The translations under genes were made by a program, and so were the position numbers. Shown in pieces: positions 1 to 7,608 of a stretch of 8,088 nucleotides of DNA; position 1 is the stretch's first letter, and every line of letters starts with the position of its first letter. The stretch is taken from the NCBI GenBank assembly GCA_026991005.1, contig JALXCH010000100.1:1-8088 (forward strand), in the 5' to 3' direction. Origin of the DNA: Calditrichia bacterium (GTDB taxonomy: Bacteria > Calditrichota > Calditrichia > RBG-13-44-9). The notes under the pieces were generated by a model, which saw only the letters and a program-made list of their open reading frames with translations, was not told the origin of the DNA and did not search any database.

Positions 1-112
<112 letters not shown>

Positions 113-163
113 GTGCTGAAGGCGGGCGGGGTGGGTGGGTATGGGAAAACCAATATTCGGCAA

Positions 164-355
164 TCATCGGAGATGGAAGAGAGCCCAGAGCATTAATAAA
201 AATGGAATGATTTGCCAGAAATAGCAAGCAGCCAGTAAAGGTGCAGGCGGATACCAAGGCACCAGTATCAGGCTTAGGCTCCAAAATGTCAATAAAGGCT
301 TTAAAAAAGTTTTCCAAAACATTTTGAAAAATTCTTGCAGGGAATCCGGATCCAT
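164..355 (-). CDS. Possible small hydrophobic protein, 63 aa (uncertain)
   Basis: An open frame of 63 codons starts with ATG at 355 and ends at TGA at 164. The product begins with a short polar stretch (MDPDSLQEFF), followed by roughly two hydrophobic segments at about residues 22-34 and 38-60, rich in Leu, Trp, Phe and Pro, and ends in a basic HLR. This would suit a small two-pass or hairpin membrane protein. No Shine-Dalgarno site is visible upstream of the ATG, and the frame lies between an artefactual G tract and repeat-rich DNA. I do not recognise a family. It could be a chance ORF; the reasons to keep it are ordinary codon usage and no overlap with a recognised repeat. Confidence 0.25.
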   Translation of the reverse strand: MDPDSLQEFFKMFWKTFLKPLLTFWSLSLILVPWYPPAPLLAACYFWQIIPFLLMLWALFHLR

Positions 356-690
356 GGCAAAAGATATGTTGTTTTTATTTTATCTTTTCTTTTTTAATTG
401 CTGAGCTAACTAAAAAAATAAACAACAATAAAAGGAAATCGTTCCCCCGGATGAAAAATCCCACGCGCAATGGATTCCCCGGGAAAAATTCCGGTAATGT
501 TCTTTCTACCACGAATATCACGAATAAGCACGAATGGGAGAAGTCAAAATCCTCCCTTAACCACAAAACCGTGCAAAATCTCGATGCTTCAAATTTAATA
601 CACGGTAACCGCAGGCTTTAGCCCGCCCCCAATAATTGATGCAATCCCGAGCCGATGGGGTAAATTAAAAGCTATACAGACAATTAATCG
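356..690. other. Non-coding AT-rich intergenic stretch
   Basis: I see no supportable gene here. The stretch holds AT-rich sequence, one copy of a dispersed ATTCGTG-type repeat at 508-535, and a short GC-rich run at about 690-714 with the 8-bp palindrome GCGTACGC followed by seven T residues. That run does not fold into a convincing terminator stem. A 63-codon minus-strand frame at 375-566 reads straight through the dispersed repeat and is best explained by chance. Confidence 0.6.
508..535 (-). repeat. Dispersed ATTCGTG-type repeat, copy 1 (inverted)
   Basis: Read on the minus strand this segment is three staggered ATTCGTG-like words ending in ATTCGTGGT. Copies in the opposite orientation occur at 6752-6778, 7871-7903 and 7917-7962. 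All four lie outside the confident genes. It looks like a genome-wide intergenic repeat, with function unknown. Confidence 0.7.
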
Positions 691-726
691 TTGCGCTCGC
701 TGCGTACGCTGCGGTTTTTTTATTAT

Positions 727-810
727 GTCGGGATGAAATCCCGATCCGTCGGGAAGAAATCCCGATCCGTCGGGAAGAAGTCCCGATCCGTCGGGATGAA
801 TTACGATCCC
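727..810. repeat. 21-bp tandem repeat, four copies, hairpin-forming
   Basis: Four head-to-tail units of 21 bp start at 727, 748, 769 and 790. Each begins GTCGGGA and ends TCCCGATCC, the last copy being diverged. CCCGA and TCGGG across each junction form a 5-bp stem around a TCCG loop, so the array can fold as a row of small hairpins. The 21-bp period keeps both strands open in some frames and gives seven-residue peptide repeats (KSRSVGK-like or PDGSGFL-like). I regard those frames as by-products of the repeat, because no start or ribosome site supports them. A separate perfect 9-bp hairpin, TTCCGGCCA/TGGCCGGAA with a TCCT loop, follows at 841-862. Confidence 0.85.
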
Positions 811-898
811 GACGATCGGCCTTCCCAGGCCTCCTCGGGATTCCGGCCATCCTTGGCCGGAAGGCCATCTCCATCTCAGCATCTCCTCTCAATCTTCT

Positions 899-1010
899 CT
901 TGAGCCCATGGATGGGCGAAAGCCCGAGCTCCCGGATGGGTTAAGCGGGGGCTTGAGCCCATGGATGGGCGAAAGCCCGAGCTCCCGGATGGGTTAAGCG
1001 GGGGCTTGAG
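899..1010. repeat. 53-bp tandem duplication with nested hairpins
   Basis: Two identical 53-bp units occupy 899-951 and 952-1004, and the first six bases of a third (CTTGAG) follow at 1005-1010. Each unit contains GCCCAT-GG-ATGGGC and GGGC-GAAA-GCCC, the latter a stem closed by a GNRA-type tetraloop. The exact identity of the two copies suggests a recent duplication. No coding function is apparent. Confidence 0.88.
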
Positions 1011-1028
1011 TACAGGGATGTACGAAAT

Positions 1029-1064
1029 CCCGTTTTACGGGATGATTTGCGGGGCTATTCAGAC
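1029..1064 (-). repeat. Degenerate leader-distal CRISPR repeat fused to a hairpin
   Basis: Bases 1043-1064 match the last 22 bases of the consensus repeat exactly (plus-strand view), but the other 14 bases are replaced. The replacement sequence is part of a hairpin, ATCCCG-TTTTA-CGGGAT at 1027-1043, that directly abuts the hairpin-rich repeats at 899-1010. In array orientation the lost part is the repeat 3' end, which is the usual pattern for the oldest, leader-distal repeat. Confidence 0.85.
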
Positions 1065-1452
1065 CAGCCAAGCATTTAGAATCCATCGCCAAGGAAACGC
1101 CGAAGTGGTCTCAATCCCCTCTGATTTGCGGGGCTATTCAGACGGATGCATTAGGCCCGGTTACCGATTTCTTTCTTTACCACTGTCTCAATCCCCTCTG
1201 ATTTGCGGGGCTATTCAGACTGTTTCAATAACCGGGAAACAAATTTACCGGGTACTGTGGATGTCTCAATCCCCTCTGATTTGCGGGGCTATTCAGACTT
1301 CAATTTATGATCTATTTTTAACATCCAATTATTCCACTGTCTCAATCCCCTCTGATTTGCGGGGCTATTCAGACTAAAAAAAAAGAAAGGAGAAAAAAAT
1401 GGAAAAAAGGAATTTTGTCTCAATCCCCTCTGATTTGCGGGGCTATTCAGAC

Positions 1453-1604
1453 CGCTCGAGCAAGCCAACCGACTACATTCTAATGACCGGCCGTCTCAAT
1501 CCCCTCTGATTTGCGGGGCTATTCAGACCGCTCGAGCAAGCCAACCGACTACATTCTAATGACCGGCCGTCTCAATCCCCTCTGATTTGCGGGGCTATTC
1601 AGAC
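1453..1604. repeat. Tandem duplication of one spacer-repeat unit (76 bp x 2)
   Basis: Bases 1453-1528 and 1529-1604 are identical: a 40-bp spacer beginning CGCTCGAGCAAGCC plus its following repeat. This is an exact duplication of a spacer-repeat unit inside the array, most simply explained by recombination or replication slippage between repeats rather than by two acquisitions of the same protospacer. An assembly duplication is also possible. Confidence 0.9.
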
Positions 1605-1796
1605 GACTTATTCGCTAAGAATCTTCAGGTAACTTTCTATAAGTCTCAATCCCCTCTGATTTGCGGGGCTATTCAGACAATACAAAATCCAAACCACCCC
1701 GGGGACTTTCATAGTCACGTCTCAATCCCCTCTGATTTGCGGGGCTATTCAGACAGTCCCCTTGTAACCCACGCTATTCCATAAACTACAGGGGCA

Positions 1797-1958
1797 TTTG
1801 CGAAATTAACCCGATTTTCACCCCCTTTTCCCGTCTCAAAATGAGAAAATCGCACGTAAGTTGTTGTTTTTATATGTGCGTAGAGAAAATTCTCGTAAAC
1901 CATTGTTTTTCCTGAACTTTTTCTCCAGCGCACGTTTTCACCCGATTAATTTCGCAAA
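1797..1958. repeat. 13-bp perfect inverted repeat flanking 136 bp of leader
   Basis: TTTGCGAAATTAA at 1797-1809 is matched exactly by TTAATTTCGCAAA at 1946-1958. Between them are small palindromes (TCTCA-AAA-TGAGA at 1834-1846, GAGAA-AA-TTCTC at 1883-1894) and CGCAC/GTGCG at 1851-1855 and 1876-1880. No target-site duplication is evident at the edges. The arms could pair in the leader RNA, bind a protein, or be the ends of a small inserted element. Confidence 0.75.
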
Positions 1959-1978
1959 CCAGTTCTCTATCTCGTTGT

Positions 1979-2007
1979 ATTATAAGAAATTAAATCACAT
2001 GATGCAA
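1979..2007 (-). promoter_or_regulatory. Candidate CRISPR array promoter (TTGCAT - 17 bp - TATAAT)
   Basis: On the minus strand TTGCAT (2007-2002) is followed after exactly 17 bp by a perfect TATAAT (1984-1979), the layout of a housekeeping sigma-factor promoter with a weak -35 box. The predicted start near 1972 would give a leader transcript of a little over 200 nt before the first repeat. An imperfect stem, GCAAGGA-AAA-TCCTGC at 2004-2019, overlaps the -35 box and is followed on the plus strand by six T residues, so it might also stop rightward transcription. Confidence 0.6.
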
Positions 2008-2054
2008 GGAAAATCCTGCCAATTTTTTAAATCTATCTCGAATACAGAAAAGAT

Positions 2055-3503
2055 TCATTTCCCTGCAACCCGAACCCGAAACGGCCACTCTGCCCGGGGG
2101 AACTGACTCTTTAAGCGCCCTTTGTCCCACAGCCCGTAACCAATGTTCAAACCGCGATAGCGCACGATTACCTGGCTGCGAAATTCTCCCGCTGCCTCCA
2201 GCGTACCGCGATTGACAAATTCCTCCAGTGCCTGTACATCGGGCAGTTCCAGCACATTCTGGTGGGCAAAGTCCCCCAGTAATTGCACACCTTCGGTAGT
2301 CAGTTTGGCGGCCTGCCGCATGGGGCGTCCTATGGTCAGGCCGGTTTTCATGGGACGGGTGCGAAAGGGAAATTCGGCTAATTCCGGGGTCACCGCGACG
2401 ATGGTTTTTTCCATAAAATACCGAAATTGGGCAAACACCCGGAAGGGAATGCCAAAGTGCAGTGTCAGGTAGTCCAGATATTTTTTTACGGGGGAGGTGG
2501 TGTGGTTTACGTAATTAAGGTGCAGGGGGCGGTATTCCCGTTTTTGCTGATGGGGTGGGAGGGAGTCGGTTTTGCGCAACCGTGCCAGAAAGAACCCCTC
2601 GGTCTGATTTTCGAAAGGGTACAATCGCACCGTGCGCTCCATCCGGGGATGGTAGCGGCGGCCTTCAAATTCCGTTAACCCGGCTCGGGTTTTTAATCCC
2701 GGTAGCGAAATGGGTTCCAGTTCCACCGGGAATTCCCGCAAAGCAAAATCGATGACCTCTTCATTTTCCTGGGGGGTTAAGGTGCAGGTGGAATAGACCA
2801 GGATGCCGCCGGGTTTGAGGGCTTTCAGGGCGCTGGCAATCAGTTTCCGCTGCCCGGCAGCCAGACGCTCCACATGGTTGGGCGTCCACCAGGTTAGCAC
2901 CTCCGGCGATTTGTGCAGCGTTCCCAATCCGGAGCAGGCCGGATCCAGCAAAATTTTATCGAAGCTTTCGAAATACTGGTTACCGAAGCTCTCCCCCGGG
3001 GTGCGCACCACCGCGGTGTTTACGATGCCCAGGCGCTGGAGGTTGTTAATGAGCGCTCTCAGCCGTTTTTGCACCACATCGTTGGCCACAATGAGTCCGC
3101 GGTTTTCCATCATCACCCCCATCTGGGTGGTTTTGGAGCCGGGAGCGGCGGAGACATCCAGCACCCGTTCGCCGGGAGCCGGAGCCAGCACCCGGGGCGG
3201 AAGCATGGAGGCAATGTCCTGCACGTAAAAATGCCCCAGAAAATGGGAAAGACTCTTCCCGATGGGGTAAGGCTGGTAGGTCAGGCGAAAAACATCGGGT
3301 AATCCCGGAAACGGCTCAAACTCAAATCCCTGTTCCCGAAGGAAAGATTGCAGTTGCTCGGGCTCCCCCTTCAGGGTGTTGAAGCGGATGGTGTGGGGGA
3401 GTTGTTCGCCGATGCTCCGAAAGAAGCACGATTTTTCGCTCCCCAGTAGTTGTTCCATGAGGCGGTCCAGTTCCGCCGACGGTCGATATCCCATTGATTG
3501 CAT
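2055..3503 (-). CDS. RNA (cytosine-5) methyltransferase, Nop2/Sun/RsmF type
   Basis: This 482-residue protein should transfer a methyl group from S-adenosylmethionine to C5 of a cytosine in rRNA or tRNA; the exact target is unknown. Residues 93-102 (YVQDIASMLP) lead into the Rossmann fold. Motif I is LDVSAAPGSKTT at 115-126, an acidic SAM-contact region follows at 141-143 (NDV), motif IV is DPACSG at 187-192 with Cys190, and motif VI is STC at 238-240 with the predicted nucleophile Cys240. The C-terminal part (about 330-482), ending in RGLNIGYGLWDKGRLKSQFP, resembles the PUA-like tail of RsmF/YebU-type enzymes, and the length fits that subgroup. Motif IV reads DPAC rather than the usual bacterial DAPC. 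The ATG at 3503 lacks a clear ribosome site; a second ATG at 3494 is possible. It follows isocitrate dehydrogenase by 89 bp on the same strand and may share its transcript. Confidence 0.93.
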   Translation of the reverse strand: MQSMGYRPSAELDRLMEQLLGSEKSCFFRSIGEQLPHTIRFNTLKGEPEQLQSFLREQGFEFEPFPGLPDVFRLTYQPYPIGKSLSHFLGHFYVQDIASMLPPRVLAPAPGERVLDVSAAPGSKTTQMGVMMENRGLIVANDVVQKRLRALINNLQRLGIVNTAVVRTPGESFGNQYFESFDKILLDPACSGLGTLHKSPEVLTWWTPNHVERLAAGQRKLIASALKALKPGGILVYSTCTLTPQENEEVIDFALREFPVELEPISLPGLKTRAGLTEFEGRRYHPRMERTVRLYPFENQTEGFFLARLRKTDSLPPHQQKREYRPLHLNYVNHTTSPVKKYLDYLTLHFGIPFRVFAQFRYFMEKTIVAVTPELAEFPFRTRPMKTGLTIGRPMRQAAKLTTEGVQLLGDFAHQNVLELPDVQALEEFVNRGTLEAAGEFRSQVIVRYRGLNIGYGLWDKGRLKSQFPRAEWPFRVRVAGK

Positions 3504-3592
3504 CCCATTAACTCAACGGTTCGCACTGGTCTGGCCAGGCCAGAGCCGGAAGTAAGAAATATTTCTCCACCGGCGGAACCGGTGAGGCGTGG
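3504..3592 (-). promoter_or_regulatory. 89-bp intergenic spacer with three palindromes
   Basis: Three separate symmetrical elements fill this short gap: TCTGGCC-A-GGCCAGA at 3530-3544, the perfect 12-bp palindrome AGAAATATTTCT at 3555-3566, and CACCGG-CGGAA-CCGGTG at 3568-3584 (all as plus strand). None is followed by a T run on the minus strand, so they do not read as an intrinsic terminator. They could be operators, mRNA-processing hairpins between two co-transcribed genes, or chance. Confidence 0.45.
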
Positions 3593-6243
<2,651 letters not shown>

Positions 6244-6450
6244 TTACCCCAGTTTACGCACGTTAATTGCCCGGTCGCCCCGGAGCTCCCGGCGGACATC
6301 AAATCCCACCCGATCGCCTTCCCGTAGAGGCTGATTGCGGGATTTGGGATGGATGTCCCCGAAACTGAAGTAGTATTCTTCCTCATCTTCCCCCAGAATA
6401 AAGCCAAACTTTTTTATCGGATCCAGCATTTTGATGATGCCATATTCCAT
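6244..6450 (-). CDS. Small cold-shock-domain (CspA-like) nucleic-acid-binding protein, divergent
   Basis: This 68-residue protein has the length and layout of a single cold-shock domain, the five-stranded barrel that binds single-stranded RNA or DNA. GIIKMLDPIKKFGFILG at 4-20 corresponds to strand 1 and RNP1, where the usual KGFGFI is KKFGFI (13-18). YYFSFGDI at 26-33 is in the RNP2 position. REGDRVGFDVRRELRGDRAINVRKL at 43-67 (two pieces, 43-55 and 56-67) matches the C-terminal GxxVxF and GxxAxNV pattern of the family. The Trp normally found in KWFN and the His of the RNP2 VFVHF motif are both missing, so this is a divergent member and its binding preference may differ. GGAGGG at 6458-6463 lies 7 bases before the ATG and fixes the start. 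Confidence 0.88.
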   Translation of the reverse strand: MEYGIIKMLDPIKKFGFILGEDEEEYYFSFGDIHPKSRNQPLREGDRVGFDVRRELRGDRAINVRKLG

Positions 6451-6457
6451 GGATATT

Positions 6458-6463
6458 CCCTCC
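6458..6463 (-). promoter_or_regulatory. Ribosome binding site of the cold-shock gene
   Basis: GGAGGG on the minus strand with a 7-base gap to the ATG at 6450 is the strongest ribosome site in the window and decides between this frame and an overlapping minus-strand frame (6216-6407), which has none. Confidence 0.85.
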
Positions 6464-6548
6464 GATTTTTAGGGAAATATAGGAGGATTTTGAAGCGGGA
6501 ACAAGATTAAGTGAAATGGACACCGAAGTTTAATCATGGTAGAGGCAG

Positions 6549-6578
6549 ATTATAGAGATTAAAAATCACAAATAACAA
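6549..6578 (-). promoter_or_regulatory. Candidate promoter of the cold-shock gene
   Basis: On the minus strand TTGTTA (6578-6573) is followed after 18 bp by a perfect TATAAT (6554-6549). A start near 6542 would give a 5' untranslated region of about 90 nt. Long leaders are typical of cold-shock mRNAs such as E. coli cspA, where the leader controls stability and translation; whether this one does so is an inference. Confidence 0.5.
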
Positions 6579-6745
6579 AAATAAATTCCAAATCTCAAAT
6601 AACAAATCCCAAATAACAAATCACAAATGACTAAAATAAATTCCAAATATCAAATCACAAATTCCAAAAAATAACCTCCAAAACCCAAATCCTAAAAATA
6701 ACAAATTACAAAATACCAAATTAAAATTTCCAATAAACAAATATT
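6558..6745. repeat. Degenerate CAAAT-rich tract almost free of G
   Basis: Across 188 bases the plus strand has a single G (6629). The tract is built from loosely periodic words such as AACAAATCCC, AAATAACAAA and AATTCCAAAT at roughly 10-11 base intervals. It has no coding potential. It borders the promoter candidate of the cold-shock gene and ends just before a dispersed ATTCGTG repeat. Such strand-asymmetric tracts may come from repeat expansion. Confidence 0.75.
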
Positions 6746-6751
6746 GTTTTA

Positions 6752-6778
6752 ATTCGTGTCCATTCGTGTGATTCGTGG
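6752..6778 (+). repeat. Dispersed ATTCGTG-type repeat, copy 2
   Basis: Three staggered words, ATTCGTGTCC, ATTCGTGTG and ATTCGTGG, match in reverse orientation the copy at 508-535 and in direct orientation those at 7871-7962. Confidence 0.75.
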
Positions 6779-6960
6779 GAAAATATTAATTCTTTTACTT
6801 CGTAGGCAAGTAATTCATGGTTAAACTTCCATTCTATCGATTTTTGATTCCGGTGAACTCTACAATTCTAAAACCCAATTCAAAACTCTTATTTCATAAT
6901 CATTTATTCTTTCTATCATCCTTACAAGATTTAAAATGGTGGGTGAATTCCCATTCTGTC

Positions 6961-6975
6961 GGCCACTCCGTGGCC
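6961..6975. repeat. Short hairpin repeat GGCCAC-TCC-GTGGCC, copy 1
   Basis: A perfect 6-bp stem with a 3-base loop, preceded by a TTCCCATTCTGTC context. The same hairpin recurs at 7408-7422. Surrounding DNA from 6781 to 7080 is AT-rich, without a supportable gene; a 63-codon plus-strand frame at 6817-7008 reads through this hairpin and is rejected. Confidence 0.75.
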
Positions 6976-7094
6976 TCTTTCCTTGCCATAGGAAGTCATT
7001 TTATTTAAACAGAAGCGCAATATTCGTTCCACAAATCCACACGAATCCTTTAATTCAAAATTCTTAATTCAAAATTCAAAATTCCATTAGTGTC

Positions 7095-7176
7095 GCCCTT
7101 TCAGGGCTAAATTTTTGTGGTGGTCCCTGTTCCCAGGGCTTCGCCCTGGGCTCTCCATATGTGAGTGCTTCGCACT
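7095..7176. repeat. Cluster of three hairpins with TTC loops (module A)
   Basis: GCCCT-TTC-AGGGC (7095-7107), CCCAGGGC-TTC-GCCCTGGG (7132-7150) and AGTGC-TTC-GCACT (7164-7176) follow each other within 82 bp, all with perfect stems and the same three-base loop. A minus-strand frame of 68 codons (7076-7282) spans them but is best read as an accident of the repeat. The pattern resembles clustered REP-type palindromes, which in other bacteria can be mobilised by REP-associated transposases; no such gene is here. Confidence 0.8.
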
Positions 7177-7315
7177 TCTGAGTCAATAATTTATTGTTTT
7201 CGCTCTTTTGTATTTTAATTGGCTCTTTGATCCTGTTCAAAAATGGCATTGTTTTATTCCAACAAATTGCGCCTATTTGCATAATCCAGCCAAATACAAA
7301 ATTCTTAATTCATAA
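7143..7315 (+). repeat. 173-bp diverged repeat, copy A
   Basis: From the GCCCTGGGCT that forms the right arm of a hairpin, this stretch aligns almost without gaps to 7609-7781. Shared landmarks in order are GCCCTGGGCT, TTCGCACT, CTCTTTT, TCCTG, TTGTTTT, and a final CAAAATT. Similarity is clear but far from identity, so the copies are old. Confidence 0.65.
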
Positions 7316-7333
7316 TTATTAATTATTTCTGTC

Positions 7334-7422
7334 GTCCCTGCGGGACTAAAATGGGTTGGGGGGAAATTCCCATTCCCATGGCTGAAGGCCATGGGCTAAT
7401 ATCTTTCGGCCACTCCGTGGCC
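7334..7422. repeat. Cluster of three hairpins (module B)
   Basis: GTCCC-TGC-GGGAC (7334-7346), CCCATGGC-TGAAG-GCCATGGG (7375-7395) and GGCCAC-TCC-GTGGCC (7408-7422) occur in the same relative order as partial counterparts in module A, including the flanking words TGTCG before the first hairpin and CTAAA after it. Stems are perfect although base sequences differ between modules, which means paired substitutions have kept the fold. Confidence 0.8.
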
Positions 7423-7553
7423 TCGCATCTTCTCAGCCGATAGTTTTTTGAATTCAGAAATTTTATTCCGAGCACCCGGAATATCCGAGTAAAAATATTT
7501 TCTTATTATTGGTGCAAAATCCAATTTTTCGTATTATGAACAGTATCATGTAA

Positions 7554-7601
7554 ACATTTTTCATTTTACATTTTTCATTTTACATTTTTCATTTTTCATT
7601 T
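7554..7601. repeat. 14-bp tandem repeat, about 3.4 copies
   Basis: Units of ACATTTTTCATTTT start at 7554, 7568 and 7582, followed by a partial copy to 7601. Simple AT-rich intergenic repeat with no apparent coding role; it abuts copy C of the 173-bp repeat. Confidence 0.85.
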
Positions 7602-7608
7602 AAAAAAA

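Larger units (their letters stand above)
1029..1754 (-). CRISPR. CRISPR array: 9 perfect 36-bp repeats, 1 degenerate terminal repeat, 9 spacers
   Basis: Identical 36-bp repeats lie at 1108-1143, 1185-1220, 1263-1298, 1339-1374, 1417-1452, 1493-1528, 1569-1604, 1643-1678 and 1719-1754. A degenerate repeat lies at 1029-1064. Spacers are 38-43 bp (1065-1107, 1144-1184, 1221-1262, 1299-1338, 1375-1416, 1453-1492, 1529-1568, 1605-1642, 1679-1718); those at 1453 and 1529 are identical. On the plus strand the repeat begins GTCTCAATCCCC and ends CTATTCAGAC. On the minus strand it ends GGGGATTGAGAC, like the ATTGAAAC-type 3' ends that supply the crRNA 5' handle in many type I and III systems. CCCC and GGGG inside the repeat can pair around a 10-nt loop, and the eight terminal bases are near-perfect inverted repeats. 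Handle, degenerate left end and right-hand leader all indicate leftward transcription. No cas genes are in the window, so the subtype is unresolved. Confidence 0.98.
1755..2054 (-). promoter_or_regulatory. CRISPR leader region
   Basis: This AT-rich stretch between the array and the stop codon of the methyltransferase holds no supportable gene and sits at the repeat end expected for a leader. Nearest the first repeat is a hairpin (CCCCTTGTA at 1758-1766 against TACAGGGG at 1787-1794, one bulged base). Further out is a perfect 13-bp inverted repeat, TTTGCGAAATTAA at 1797-1809 and its complement at 1946-1958. A promoter candidate lies at 1979-2007. The word TTTTCACCC occurs directly near both arms (about 1815 and 1935). 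The leader-proximal bases next to the first repeat are where adaptation machinery usually acts; that role here is inferred. Confidence 0.7.

Noticed and set aside
375..566. Minus-strand 63-codon frame
   Set aside because: Its N-terminal third is a translation of the dispersed ATTCGTG repeat, and no ribosome site precedes it.
690..718. GC-rich run followed by seven T residues as a terminator
   Set aside because: Only an 8-bp palindrome with no loop is present, and no gene ends nearby on the plus strand.
595..903. Three open frames with seven-residue peptide repeats (PDGSGFL, KSRSVGK, SSRRIGI)
   Set aside because: They are readings of the 21-bp tandem DNA repeat on both strands, with no ribosome site and overlapping each other.
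961..1784. Plus-strand open frames of 138 and 65 codons across the CRISPR array
   Set aside because: They consist of the translated CRISPR repeat (SIPSDLRGYSD or SQSPLICGAIQT) and exist only because the repeat lacks stops in those frames.
1833..1839. GTCTCAA in the leader as a vestigial CRISPR repeat
   Set aside because: Only seven bases match the repeat end and the following 29 do not, which is within chance for this region.
7076..7282. Minus-strand 68-codon frame across the hairpin cluster
   Set aside because: It reads through dispersed hairpin repeats, has no ribosome site, and the homologous copy at 7609-7781 is broken by stops.
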